The notes: generated by a model not told the origin, from the sequence alone. 64,000 nucleotides of DNA from Fimbriimonadaceae bacterium (GCA_020850355.1 JADZEX010000034.1:1-64000); one strand, 5' to 3'. Shown: positions 9,679-18,030, counted from the stretch's first letter. Translations and numbers: made by a program.

Positions 9679-9708
9679 TTGACGCGCGGGCCGGCGGTGG
9701 GCCATAAT
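9679..9708 (+). promoter_or_regulatory. Sigma-70-type promoter for the HIT gene
   Basis: A -35 box TTGACG (9679-9684) and a -10 box CATAAT (9703-9708) are separated by 18 bp. Transcription would begin near 9715, leaving a leader of about a dozen bases that holds the GGGAGAG ribosome binding site before ATG 9728. This is the best consensus promoter seen in the window. Confidence 0.6.
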
Positions 9709-9727
9709 GGCGCCGCCGGGAGAGTCC

Positions 9728-10222
9728 ATGGACCGGCTGTGGGCGCCGTGGCGGATGAGCTATATCACCGCGCCGAAAGAGGCGACGAGCGAGTGTGTCT
9801 TCTGCCGGGCGGCGGCCGCCGGCGACGATGCGGCGTATCAGGTTCTGATGCGCGGGCAACTTTGCTATGCGATCCTGAATCGATACCCGTACAACAACGG
9901 GCATCTGATGGTGGTGCCGTACGACCACGTGGCGGATCTGACGGAGGTTTCGGACGCCGGGCTGGCGGAAATGCTACAGTTGGCGGCCCGCTGGACGGCG
10001 GTGCTGCGGCAGCAGATGCGCTGCGCGGGGTTCAACTTGGGCTTCAACCTGGGCTCCGCCGCTGGCGCCGGGATCCGCGACCACCTGCATCTGCACCTGG
10101 TGCCGCGCTGGGATGGCGACACCAACTTCATGCCGGTGGTGGGTGAAGCGAAGGTGCTGCCCGAGACCTTGGACGAGACCTGGCAGAAACTGTCGGCAGC
10201 CTGGGTGGCCACCCAGGGGTAG
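9728..10222 (+). CDS. HIT-family nucleotide hydrolase/transferase
   Basis: 164 aa. The histidine-triad motif HLHLHLVPR is complete (H-x-H-x-H). ECVFC at the N-terminus with a downstream His matches the zinc-binding branch of HIT proteins. LNRYPYNNGHLMVVPYDHVADL is the conserved first half of the fold. Family members hydrolyse or transfer nucleoside monophosphates, e.g. diadenosine tetraphosphate phosphorylase-like enzymes, and act in the cytosol. ATG 9728 is chosen because GGGAGAG precedes it and the promoter is just upstream. The last codons contain an 18-nt palindrome (10200-10217). The secreted-protein gene follows after 10 bp, so cotranscription is likely. Confidence 0.88.
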   Translation: MDRLWAPWRMSYITAPKEATSECVFCRAAAAGDDAAYQVLMRGQLCYAILNRYPYNNGHLMVVPYDHVADLTEVSDAGLAEMLQLAARWTAVLRQQMRCAGFNLGFNLGSAAGAGIRDHLHLHLVPRWDGDTNFMPVVGEAKVLPETLDETWQKLSAAWVATQG

Positions 10223-10232
10223 GAGAGTCGGC

Positions 10233-11717
10233 ATGAAGCGAGTCCTGCTGGTAGCCGCGGCGTTGCTCGCCAGCGGCGCAATGGCGCAGGAGATGTCGTT
10301 CGTGGAGCCCGCCGCAGGGACGGTGCGCGGCACGGTCGGGGTGCGCGTCGACCTCGGTGCCGGGTACCAGAACGGCTTCTGCATCTTCTACATCGGCGAG
10401 CCCGGGCAGGCGTTGAAGTTCAAGACCGCCACCGTCGCCGACCCGACCGGCCTGTTCGGCTTCGACTGGGAAACCCAGGGCCGCGACGCGCCGTACGCCG
10501 ATGGCGAGTACCGCCTGCTGGCGGTCGGCTACAACGCCGCGGGCGAGGCGGTCGACCAGAAGGCGGTCACCGTCGAGGTCCAGAACCAGGTCACCAGCAC
10601 CTCGCTGCCGGCCCGCGGGGTGACCCTGCGGCTGAACCTGACGCCCGGCCGCGAGACGCAGTACGTCGGCCGCGCCCGCGTCACTGTCGAGCCGGGCGCC
10701 GGCTCGCAGGGCAACGACGTCGGGATGTTCAACGGTTTCGTCACCGGCTGGTGGAACCAGCGCGTGCTGTGGGGCAACCCCGACGGCCGGGCGCACGTCC
10801 GCAACAGCATCTTCCGGTACACCGAGCAGGGCGCCCGCGGGCGGCCGAACCGGCTGGACTCGTCCGGGCAGTTCGTCTCGCTGATGCTCAAGAACACCGG
10901 CGAGCTGACGCGGCGCACCGAGCTCACCAACATCAGCTTCCCGTTCGCGCAGATCGGCCTCGATTTCCCGCAGCAGCCGGTCAAGGTCAAGGACACCTGG
11001 CGCTCCGGCCTGCGGTTCGTGGTCGACCCGCGGACCGGTCGAATGGACGAGGTGATCGCGACGCACGTCCTGAACACGGTCGAGTGGCACGCCGGCTACC
11101 GCTGTGCGGTGATCGACTCCGAGTGGGAGAGCGGCCCCTACCGCCTCTCGCTGAAGGGTGAGGACACCAGCAACGAGGAGTGGTTGGCCGACGTGACGCT
11201 GTCGGTGAAGGGCAATCGCCGGACCTACTTCGCCTTCCAGCAGGAAGTTGGCAAGGTCGTGCGCATCGAAGAGACGCAGGACCAGACCTGTCTGCTGGAG
11301 CTGATGGAAGAGCCGCCGCCGGCCGCCGCGGGTGGCATGATGGGGATGAGCGACATGCCGGGGATGCCCGGGATGCCCGGCATGCCCGGGGCAGTGCCGC
11401 CGGGCGGCTCGGGTGGCCCGCCCGTGATGATGCCGGGTGGCGTGGCCCCTGGGGCGGGCGTACCTGGCGCGGCCGGTCCCGAAGCAGGGCTCGGGGCGCA
11501 GGCTCCGGTGGTGCAGAAGCCGGAAGGGTTCAAGAAGGGCGGACCGGGCTTCCGGCCGGCCAAGCCGAAGGACACCGCGACCGTCGGGATTGGGGCGCCG
11601 GGTCCGGGGGCCGGACCCGAAGGCGCCGCCGGGCCGCCGCCGGAGCCGCCGAAGTTCGACATCCTGCACTTCAAGCGGATCATCAAGACCAACATCAACC
11701 CCGATTACCTCGACTAG
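10233..11717 (+). CDS. Secreted protein with Ig-like N-terminus and Met/Gly/Pro repeat tail
   Basis: 494 aa. AGGAGAG precedes ATG 10233, and the first 18 residues (MKRVLLVAAALLASGAMAQ) are a signal peptide. Residues ~20-115 resemble a bacterial Ig/FN3-like fold (FVEPAAGTVRGTVGVRVDL). The middle ~230 residues are beta-rich without a named family. From about residue 365 the chain becomes low complexity: a GMPGMPGMPG run, then Pro/Gly/Ala-rich sequence, ending in a conserved-looking FDILHFKRIIKTNINPDYLD. It is probably periplasmic or surface-exposed with an extended tail. It sits between the HIT gene and a strong terminator. No function is assigned. Confidence 0.65.
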   Translation: MKRVLLVAAALLASGAMAQEMSFVEPAAGTVRGTVGVRVDLGAGYQNGFCIFYIGEPGQALKFKTATVADPTGLFGFDWETQGRDAPYADGEYRLLAVGYNAAGEAVDQKAVTVEVQNQVTSTSLPARGVTLRLNLTPGRETQYVGRARVTVEPGAGSQGNDVGMFNGFVTGWWNQRVLWGNPDGRAHVRNSIFRYTEQGARGRPNRLDSSGQFVSLMLKNTGELTRRTELTNISFPFAQIGLDFPQQPVKVKDTWRSGLRFVVDPRTGRMDEVIATHVLNTVEWHAGYRCAVIDSEWESGPYRLSLKGEDTSNEEWLADVTLSVKGNRRTYFAFQQEVGKVVRIEETQDQTCLLELMEEPPPAAAGGMMGMSDMPGMPGMPGMPGAVPPGGSGGPPVMMPGGVAPGAGVPGAAGPEAGLGAQAPVVQKPEGFKKGGPGFRPAKPKDTATVGIGAPGPGAGPEGAAGPPPEPPKFDILHFKRIIKTNINPDYLD

Positions 11718-11738
11718 CGGATCACGCAGTCGGCCTGA

Positions 11739-11765
11739 CGCCCCACGGCACGCTGCCGTGGGGCG
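11739..11765 (+). terminator. Hairpin terminator after the secreted-protein gene
   Basis: A perfect 12-bp stem (CGCCCCACGGCA pairing with TGCCGTGGGGCG) with a 3-nt loop begins 21 bp after the stop codon. Only a short TTT follows, so termination would rely on the very strong stem. Confidence 0.75.
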
Positions 11766-11796
11766 GGCTGTTTGGGCCGGCCGCACGCTGGCCGCG

Positions 11797-11805
11797 TGCT
11801 ACAAT
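11797..11805 (+). promoter_or_regulatory. Extended -10 promoter, near-leaderless, for coaX
   Basis: TGC-TACAAT is an extended -10 element with only six bases between it and the ATG at 11812. Transcription would start at or within a base or two of the start codon. No ribosome binding site can fit, so the mRNA is probably leaderless. No clear -35 box is present. Confidence 0.45.
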
Positions 11806-11811
11806 GAGGGC

Positions 11812-12561
11812 ATGTTGCTGGCGATCGACATCGGCAACAGCGCGGTCACGGCGGGCCTCTGGCGTGACGGCCGGTGGGTCGCGACCTGGCAGACGCCGAC
11901 CCGCGGCGATGCTGCGCCGGGCGACCTGCTGGGGCAGTGGCTGGCATCGGCCGGCGGCTGCGGCGTGGTGATTGGCAGCGTCGTGCCGGAGGTGACCCCC
12001 CGCTGGCGCCAGGCGGCCGCGCGGCACGGCCCGGTGCGGGTGGTCGGCGACGACCTGCCGCTGCCGCTGACCGCGGTCTACGACCCACCCGCCAGCCTGG
12101 GCCGCGACCGCTTGCTGGCCGCCGCCGGGGCGGTCGCCGGGTGGGGCGCCCCGGTGCTGATTGCCGACTGCGGCACCGCCACCTGCGTCGACGCGGTCGA
12201 CGCCAGCGGGCGCTTCGTCGGTGGCAGCATCGCCTGTGGGCTGGGCCTGCAGGCGGAGGCGCTGGCGCAGCGCGCGGCGCAGTTGCCGGCGGTGCGGCCC
12301 GCGGCCACCAGCCGCGCGTTGGGGCAATCGACGCTGGCCTGTCTGCAGAGCGGTCTGGTGCTCGGCCATGTTGGCCTGGTGCGGCACCTCGCGGCGTGCC
12401 TGCGCGCCGAGCTGGCGGTGCCCGACGCCCCGCTGATTGGCACTGGCGGCTGGGCGGCGGTGCTGGCGGCCAGCGACGCCAGGCTGTTCAGCGCGCTGGC
12501 GCCGGATCTGCTGCTGGACGGCCTGCGGCTGTGCTGGGAAGCGGCAAGGAGCGCCCCATGA
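11812..12561 (+). CDS. coaX: Type III pantothenate kinase
   Basis: 249 aa ASKHA-fold kinase that phosphorylates pantothenate, the first step of coenzyme A synthesis. Motifs seen: LAIDIGNSAVTAGLW (phosphate 1), ASLGRDRLLAAAGAV (the G-x-D-R pantothenate motif), IADCGTATCVDAVD (phosphate 2) and GGSIACGLGLQAEAL. Length and motif order match the family. It is first in a coaX / secreted protein / dusB transcript, and overlaps the next start by ATGA. Confidence 0.93.
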   Translation: MLLAIDIGNSAVTAGLWRDGRWVATWQTPTRGDAAPGDLLGQWLASAGGCGVVIGSVVPEVTPRWRQAAARHGPVRVVGDDLPLPLTAVYDPPASLGRDRLLAAAGAVAGWGAPVLIADCGTATCVDAVDASGRFVGGSIACGLGLQAEALAQRAAQLPAVRPAATSRALGQSTLACLQSGLVLGHVGLVRHLAACLRAELAVPDAPLIGTGGWAAVLAASDARLFSALAPDLLLDGLRLCWEAARSAP

Positions 12562-13025
12562 AGCGTCGTCTCGGGATCGGGCTGCTGGCCTTGCTGGCCG
12601 GGCTGGCGGTGGCCGCGGCCGACCAGCAACAGGACGCCGCGCAACGCGACGCCGCGGTGCGGCAGACGCTCGACAGCTTCTGGAACTCCTTCCTGCGCGG
12701 CGACCCGACGGGTCTGCGGCTGCAGGTCGACCTGCCGCTGACGTTGCTCCAACCAGGCCGCGGCGAGGAGCCGGGCGAGCGGATCGTGGTGACGCCCAAC
12801 GCCTGGTCCGACTTCCGGCGCGGCTTCCCGCCGACGCCGCTGCCGGCCGAGCAGGTCGCCTACGAGCTCGCCAACCTGCGGCTGGAGTGGCTGGATGAGC
12901 AGACCTGCCTGGCCGTCTACGAGCTGCTGGTGACGATCCAAAAAGAGACCACCGGCGGCCGGCTGATGACGGTGCTCAACGCCGCCGACGGCTGGAAGGT
13001 CACCGTCAGCAGCGTGCCGTTGTAG
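12558..13025 (+). CDS. Small secreted protein, NTF2/SnoaL-like
   Basis: 155 aa. The start overlaps the coaX stop (ATGA), implying translational coupling. MKRRLGIGLLALLAGLAVAAA is a signal peptide. The mature part, with VRQTLDSFWNSFLRGDP near the start and GWKVTVSSVPL at the end, has the alternating helix/curved-sheet pattern of small NTF2-like domains. No catalytic residues can be named. The presence of a secreted protein between coaX and dusB is a matter of operon layout rather than pathway. Confidence 0.6.
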   Translation: MKRRLGIGLLALLAGLAVAAADQQQDAAQRDAAVRQTLDSFWNSFLRGDPTGLRLQVDLPLTLLQPGRGEEPGERIVVTPNAWSDFRRGFPPTPLPAEQVAYELANLRLEWLDEQTCLAVYELLVTIQKETTGGRLMTVLNAADGWKVTVSSVPL

Positions 13026-13033
13026 GGGCCGCG

Positions 13034-14050
13034 ATGCGCTGTCCGCCGCCGCTTCAGATCGGCCCGGTCCAGGTCGACCCGCCGTTGGTGCTGGCGCCGA
13101 TGTCGGGCATCACCAACGTGCCGCTGCGCCTGTTGGTGAAGGAGCACGGCGCCGGGCTGGTCTGCAACGAGTTCATCTCCGGCTACGGCCTGTTTCACGG
13201 CAACGCCCGCACGCAGGACTACCTGCTGTTCGAAGACAGCGAGCGACCGGTCTCGTCGCAGATCTTCGGCGCCGATCCCGCCAAGATGGCGATCGCCGCG
13301 CGACAGGTCGCCGACCGCGGGGCCGACATCCTGGACCTCAACCTGGGCTGCTCGGTCAAGAAGATCGTCCGCAGCGGGGCGGGCGCCTGTCTGCTGCAGA
13401 CACCCCTCGAGGTCTACCGGGTGGTCGCGGCGATCATCGCCGCGGTGGCGATCCCGGTGACCATCAAGATCCGCCTCGGCTGGTCGGAGGAGTGCCTGAC
13501 CGGGCTGGAGGTCGCCCAGGGCTGTCAGGAGCTGGGGGTGGCGGCGGTGGCGGTGCATGGCCGCACCGCCACCCAGGCGTACCGCGGCGTGGCCAACTGG
13601 GCGCGGATCGCCGAGATCAAGGCAGCGCTGCGGATCCCGGTGATCGGCAACGGCGATGTCCGCACGCCGCAAGACGCGGCCCGGCTGCTGGCCACCACCG
13701 GCTGCGACGGTGTGATGATCGGCCGCGCGGCGCAGGGCAACCCGTGGATCTTCTCACGCACCGTGGCCTGGTGGCAGACTGGCGTCCTGCCGCCGGAGCC
13801 GACCGCCGACGAGCGGCTGGACACGGCGCTGCGGCACGGTGAGTTGATGCTGCACTACAAGGGCCCACGGCGCTGCGCCGAGGAGATGCGCAAGCACCTC
13901 GCCTGGTACGCCCACGGCCTGCCCGGCGCGGCGGCGTTTCGCGAGCAGGTCAACGCGGCGCCGAGCTGGGAGGCGCAGGTGGCGCTGGTGGAGCGCTTCC
14001 GGGAGGCGCTCCAGCGCTTCCGCGCCGGTGCGGCAGCGCCGCTAGACTGA
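13034..14050 (+). CDS. dusB: tRNA-dihydrouridine synthase
   Basis: 338 aa flavoprotein that reduces uridines in the D-loop of tRNA using NADPH and FMN. The N-terminus PLVLAPMSGITNVPLRLL is the FMN-binding strand. DLNLGCSVKKIVRSGAGACLL contains the catalytic Cys; most homologues read G-C-P rather than G-C-S. IKIRLGW, AVHGRTATQAYRG (HGR motif), VIGNGDV and CDGVMIGRAAQGNPW complete the family signature. It starts 8 bp after the previous gene. Its last 101 bp overlap the 3' end of the oppositely oriented symporter gene. Confidence 0.93.
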   Translation: MRCPPPLQIGPVQVDPPLVLAPMSGITNVPLRLLVKEHGAGLVCNEFISGYGLFHGNARTQDYLLFEDSERPVSSQIFGADPAKMAIAARQVADRGADILDLNLGCSVKKIVRSGAGACLLQTPLEVYRVVAAIIAAVAIPVTIKIRLGWSEECLTGLEVAQGCQELGVAAVAVHGRTATQAYRGVANWARIAEIKAALRIPVIGNGDVRTPQDAARLLATTGCDGVMIGRAAQGNPWIFSRTVAWWQTGVLPPEPTADERLDTALRHGELMLHYKGPRRCAEEMRKHLAWYAHGLPGAAAFREQVNAAPSWEAQVALVERFREALQRFRAGAAAPLD

Positions 14051-15362
14051 GCAGCAGCAGCAGCGCGGCGTTGGTCGCCAGGGCCGCCAGGCCCCACTCG
14101 TGCTGCGTTGCCGACCCGGCCAGCGCCACGCCGCCGCCGCCGACCACGGCGGCCCAGACGGCTCGGGCCGGTGGCCGGCGGGTGGCGCAGCCGCACAGCA
14201 CCGGCAGGGCCAGCCCGCCCGAGTAGACGCCGTAGGCCCAGAGCAGCGCGCCGATGATGTCGTCGACCCCCAGCGCCACGGCCAGCGCCAACAGCCCGAC
14301 CAGCAGCACCGCCTGCCGGGTGCGCTGCACCGCCCGCTCGGCCGGGCAGCGGGCCAGGTCGCGGACCAGGATGGTGGCCGTGGTCAGCAGGCAGGTCGCC
14401 GCCGAGGACATCAGCGCCGCCAGCAGCGCCGCCGCCAGCCAGCCCGCTGCCCAGGCCGGCAGACCCGTCACCAGCACGGTCAGCAGCGCCTGCCGGGACG
14501 GTGCGGTCGGATCGAGGGCGACCGCCAGGAGGCCCAGCAGGGCCACGACGAAGGCCGCCGGCAGCAGACCGAGGGCGGCGCCCAGGGCGGCCTGGCGCGC
14601 GGCGCGCAGGTCGCGGGCGCAGAGCAGGCGGCCGACCATGTCGGGACCGGCCGCATAAGGCAGGCCGACCAGCAGCAGCCAGCCGGCGACCTGCCCGGCG
14701 GGCAGATGACGGTTGACCGGAAAACGCAGCAGCTCCGCCGGCAGCGCTCCTTGCAGGCCGTCCCAGCCACCGACCCGGCCCCACGCCAGCAGCAGGGCCA
14801 CGCCGAAGCCCAGCAGCATCACCAGCAGTTGCCAGGCATCGGTACGCAGCACAGCCCACTGGCCGCCGAGCACGGTGTAGGCGATCAACACGGCCGCGGC
14901 AACCGCGGTCCAGACCTCCGCCGCCCCGCCGGCGACCTGGTGCAGCACTTGGGCCGTGCCAACCAACTGCGCCGCGGTTACGCCCAGCCAGGCGACCACG
15001 ATCACCGCGCCGGCCAGCCGCCGTAACCCGGCGCTGCCGTACTGCGCCGCCAGCAGCTCCGGCAGGGTGTAGACCTGATAGGCCCGCAGCCGTGGGGCGA
15101 CCCAACCGGCCAGCAGCAGCAACCCAGCGCAGCCGGCCAGCAGCCACCAGGCCGCCGGCAGCCCGACGGTGGCCGCCCGGCCGGCCAGCCCCAGTGTTGC
15201 CGAGGCGCCCAGGATGGTCGCCAGCAGCGAGGCAGCCAGCAGGCCCCCGCCGCCACGCCGCTCGGCGACGAAGAAGCCCTCGGCAGCGCGGACCCGCCGC
15301 TGGTTGGCGACGCCCACGGCGAGCATCGCCAGGAGGTAGATCCCAATCGTGAAGAGGCTCAT
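13950..15362 (-). CDS. Sodium:solute symporter (SSS family)
   Basis: 470 aa integral membrane protein, starting MSLFTIGIYLLAMLAVGV, with about 12-13 hydrophobic segments. RRGGGGLLAASLLATILGASATLGLAG is the family's first-helix sodium/substrate region, and YTVLGGQWAVLRTDAWQ is the typical TM5-6 signature. It should import a small organic solute with Na+. The start overlaps the CapA-like stop by ATGA, and it is the last gene of a four-gene operon. The final ~20 residues are Pro/Ser/Ala-rich and are encoded antisense to dusB. The N-terminal part of the open frame (to 16475) is antisense to CapA and is not coding. Confidence 0.85.
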   Translation of the reverse strand: MSLFTIGIYLLAMLAVGVANQRRVRAAEGFFVAERRGGGGLLAASLLATILGASATLGLAGRAATVGLPAAWWLLAGCAGLLLLAGWVAPRLRAYQVYTLPELLAAQYGSAGLRRLAGAVIVVAWLGVTAAQLVGTAQVLHQVAGGAAEVWTAVAAAVLIAYTVLGGQWAVLRTDAWQLLVMLLGFGVALLLAWGRVGGWDGLQGALPAELLRFPVNRHLPAGQVAGWLLLVGLPYAAGPDMVGRLLCARDLRAARQAALGAALGLLPAAFVVALLGLLAVALDPTAPSRQALLTVLVTGLPAWAAGWLAAALLAALMSSAATCLLTTATILVRDLARCPAERAVQRTRQAVLLVGLLALAVALGVDDIIGALLWAYGVYSGGLALPVLCGCATRRPPARAVWAAVVGGGGVALAGSATQHEWGLAALATNAALLLLLSLAALPHRRGSAGAPPGSAPPAPPAPPSSAPR

Positions 15363-16558
15363 GCTCGCCAGCGCGCCCACAGCTCCTGCGCCGCCGGTCG
15401 CGGCTCGTCGCAGCGGCCGTCGAGCAGCAGCCGCAGCCAGGTCAGAATCAGCTCGCGGTGGGCCGGCGTGTCGAACAGGTTGCGCAGCTTGCGGGCACCC
15501 TCCAACGGCGCGCCAGTCAGTTGGTCCAGCAGCGCCCCGGCCCGCTGCAGCAGGCCCGGCCCGAGCTGCACCGCCGCGGCCTCCCAGTGCTGTTGCACCG
15601 CCGCCGGGCTGGTCAACGGCGCGCTGACGGCGGCCAGGTCGGCCCAGAACGCCGGCCGCTCCGCGTCGCTCAACCGGCGCACGCCAGCGGGGGTCGCCAG
15701 GTAGGGCTGCAGGGCGTAGCCGACCAGCGTGCGGTCGACGAACTCGGCCTGCACCAGATAGCCCTGCCGCGCCTTCGGGGGCTGGTCCATCCAGAACAGG
15801 AAGTTGCCGGTCGAGTAGGCGATAGGACAGCCGTGGCGCCACTCGACGCCTTGCGGCACGTGGGGGTGCCCGCCGACCACGAGGTGCGCCCCGGCGTCGG
15901 CCAGGCGGCGGTACCAGGCCTGGATGTAGGGTGGCGGCAGCGGGGTGTACTCGCGCCCGGCGTGGACCACCGCAATCACCACGTGGCCGGTCGCCCGCAG
16001 GTCGCGCACCCGCGCGGCCAGCCGCTCTTCGTCGAAGCCGCTGACCCCCGAGCTGCCGTCGCGGCAGCGGTTCTCCTCGCCCTCGCCAGCGTTGACGATG
16101 GCCACCGGCACGCCGGCCACCGTGCGGCAGAGCGGCGCCTCGGCGGCGGCCTGGGTGAGCCCTGCGCCGACGGTCTCGAGGCCGGCCTCGTGGAGCACCT
16201 GCAAGGTCTCGCGAAGCCCCTCGGGGCCGTAATCGTGGATGTGGTTGTTGCACAAGGTGGCGACATCGAACGGCACGGCCCGCAGCGCGGCGACGCTGTC
16301 GGCGCGGCCGCGCAGGTTCGGGCCGTCCTTCAGGATCGGCTCGCCGGCCTGACTCAGCACCACCTCGACATTGACAATGCGCAGGTCGTGGTCGGTCAGC
16401 CAGGGCAGCAGATCGCCGTAGACGCCGACCGGGTCGGTCGCCAGCAGGTCGGCGTACTGCGCCCGTGGCCCCCAATCACCCGCGATCACCAGCCGCCAGC
16501 GCCGGCCGGCCGGCGGCTGCGGGTGGTGCCAGCTTCCCGTGTTCCAGTCGATCGTCAT
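15359..16558 (-). CDS. CapA-type metallophosphatase-fold protein
   Basis: 399 aa of the poly-gamma-glutamate synthesis (CapA/PGA_cap) family, whose fold is that of metallophosphoesterases. Seen: RLVIAGDWGPR (first metal Asp), NVEVVLS, TLCNNHIHDYGPEGL (the N-N-H-x-x-D motif), VIAVVHAGREY and VVGGHPHVPQGVEW (His-x-His), and AYSTGNFLF. The last ~130 residues are helical and not typical of the core. In this operon it sits between an amidohydrolase, a small membrane protein and a symporter, so a role in handling an amide or polyamide compound is possible, but the reaction is unknown. Confidence 0.8.
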   Translation of the reverse strand: MTIDWNTGSWHHPQPPAGRRWRLVIAGDWGPRAQYADLLATDPVGVYGDLLPWLTDHDLRIVNVEVVLSQAGEPILKDGPNLRGRADSVAALRAVPFDVATLCNNHIHDYGPEGLRETLQVLHEAGLETVGAGLTQAAAEAPLCRTVAGVPVAIVNAGEGEENRCRDGSSGVSGFDEERLAARVRDLRATGHVVIAVVHAGREYTPLPPPYIQAWYRRLADAGAHLVVGGHPHVPQGVEWRHGCPIAYSTGNFLFWMDQPPKARQGYLVQAEFVDRTLVGYALQPYLATPAGVRRLSDAERPAFWADLAAVSAPLTSPAAVQQHWEAAAVQLGPGLLQRAGALLDQLTGAPLEGARKLRNLFDTPAHRELILTWLRLLLDGRCDEPRPAAQELWARWRA

Positions 16559-16561
16559 GGC

Positions 16562-17131
16562 CTACGCTTCCTCACTCGGCGGCGCCATCTGCTCGGCCAG
16601 TTCGCGCAACCGGCCATCGATCGCCACACTGGCGACGCGCTGCTGCCAGCTCAGGTGCAGCAGGCCGCCCAGCGCAAAGCCCAGCGAGCCGGCGCTGGGC
16701 AGCAGCAGCGCGGCCAGGCAGAGCAGCACGACATAGCCCGGCCCCGCCGCGGCGGTCAGCCCGACCCGCAACCGCAACGGCAGTTGCTGCCAGGCGGCCA
16801 GCTCCAGCTCGCCGGCCACGACCTGCCGCAGCGTCGCAGCGCCGCGAGCGGTGTTGGCCAGATCCAGCGCAGCGAAGCCCCAGGCTGCGGCGAGCGCGCC
16901 CTGGCGCAGCTCCGGGCCCGGCAACTGCGCCACGGCGGCGCACAGCAGGCCAAACAGCGCGGCCGACCCGAGCGCCCAACTGGCTGGCGCTGGCGGATGA
17001 GTGCGCAGCCCGACGGCGTGCAGCCAGAGCGACAGCCGCCGCCCGGCCGCGAGGGCCAGCCAGGCCAGCGCGGCGCCGAGGCCGCCGGCCCACCAGTAGT
17101 TGCTGGCGGCCAGGCTGAGCAAACCGGTCAT
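16562..17131 (-). CDS. Small integral membrane protein
   Basis: 189 aa with about four hydrophobic segments (WWAGGLGAALAWLALAAG, ASWALGSAALFGLLCAAVA, AGPGYVVLLCLAALLLP, SLGFALGGLLHL) and a charged C-terminus (LRELAEQMAPPSEEA). Its start overlaps the stop of the creatininase-like gene (ATGA), and the CapA-like gene begins 3 bp after its stop. No family recognised. Tight coupling on both sides suggests it works with the neighbouring enzymes or symporter. Confidence 0.6.
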   Translation of the reverse strand: MTGLLSLAASNYWWAGGLGAALAWLALAAGRRLSLWLHAVGLRTHPPAPASWALGSAALFGLLCAAVAQLPGPELRQGALAAAWGFAALDLANTARGAATLRQVVAGELELAAWQQLPLRLRVGLTAAAGPGYVVLLCLAALLLPSAGSLGFALGGLLHLSWQQRVASVAIDGRLRELAEQMAPPSEEA

Positions 17132-18030
17132 ACGCGCTCACTCCGGCGGATCGTCCAGTTGGGGTGCCAGCGCGAGTCCGGCGGCACGGTCTGCTCGGTC
17201 CAGCGCGGCTGCATCGTGCGGAAGGTCGGCAGCACCGGCTCGACGACGTCCTGCCAGAGGTCCTCCAGGGCTGCGAAGCTGAGCACGGTCGGCGGGGCCT
17301 CGCCCACGCTGGCCAGCAGCTCGTGCAGCTTGGCGCCCAGCCAGTCGGCCTCGGCGCTGGCCATCGCCTCGCCGGCCCGGCGGTCGGACTCGCCAGCGTT
17401 GCGGCCCATCGCGAAGTGCTCACCGGGGGTGCCCGGCGGCGGGATCCGGCTGAGGTCGACGCAATCGGGCTCGAGGGCCCACAGCAACGACGTCTCGACC
17501 TTCCCGGCATGGTCGCCGCTGGCGCCGTCGCCGGGGAAGCCGGGCTGGTTGCACTCGAAGTCGGGCAAGCCGTAGAGCCGCAGCGCAAAGTGGGGCTGCA
17601 GCAGCTCCAGCAGCGTCTTGAGGTCCTCCCAGTTCGGGCCGTAGTGGCCGGTCAAGAAGATCGCGGCGCGGAAGCCCAGCGCGGCGGCGGCCCGGACATG
17701 GTAGGCGACGTTCTTGAAGTGCTGCCAGGGCGGCAGCGCCGTCAGCCAGGTGCGCGGCACCTCACCGACGTGCTGCCGCGCCCAGACGGCGTAGCCGCCC
17801 AGCTCGTGAATGTGCCAGTAGTCCGGCGGAGCGACGATCCCGCCGTGCCGCCGCGCCGCCAGGCAGGCGACGGCGTGGGCTTTCAGGGCGTCCAGCCCCA
17901 GCGTGTTCTGCGGGCCGTGCGGCTCGCAGAGGCCGTAGGGGAAGTAGACACCGGGGCAGGCGGCAAAGGCGGCTTCGAGTTCGTCGGGAAACATCCGCTC
18001 CCAGCGAACCTCACGCGGCGGCGTGCTCAT
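17128..18030 (-). CDS. Creatininase-family amide hydrolase
   Basis: 300 aa. The fold is a metal-dependent hydrolase acting on small cyclic or linear amides (creatinine, mycofactocin precursor, formamides). Ligand motifs are seen: YGLCEPHGPQNTLGLDALKAHAVA (Glu, His, Asp), FLTGHYGPNWED (the family's N-G-H-x-G-N site, here T-G-H-Y-G-P-N) and GDHAGKVETSLLWAL (the H-A-G-x-x-E-T motif). It is the first gene of the operon with the small membrane protein, CapA-like protein and symporter. The natural substrate is unknown. Confidence 0.8.
   Translation of the reverse strand: MSTPPREVRWERMFPDELEAAFAACPGVYFPYGLCEPHGPQNTLGLDALKAHAVACLAARRHGGIVAPPDYWHIHELGGYAVWARQHVGEVPRTWLTALPPWQHFKNVAYHVRAAAALGFRAAIFLTGHYGPNWEDLKTLLELLQPHFALRLYGLPDFECNQPGFPGDGASGDHAGKVETSLLWALEPDCVDLSRIPPPGTPGEHFAMGRNAGESDRRAGEAMASAEADWLGAKLHELLASVGEAPPTVLSFAALEDLWQDVVEPVLPTFRTMQPRWTEQTVPPDSRWHPNWTIRRSERV

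Noticed and set aside
10200-10217. 18-nt perfect palindrome CCTGGGTGGCCACCCAGG
   Set aside because: It lies inside the last codons of the HIT gene, has no loop and no T-run, and the next gene follows at once. A terminator there is unlikely.
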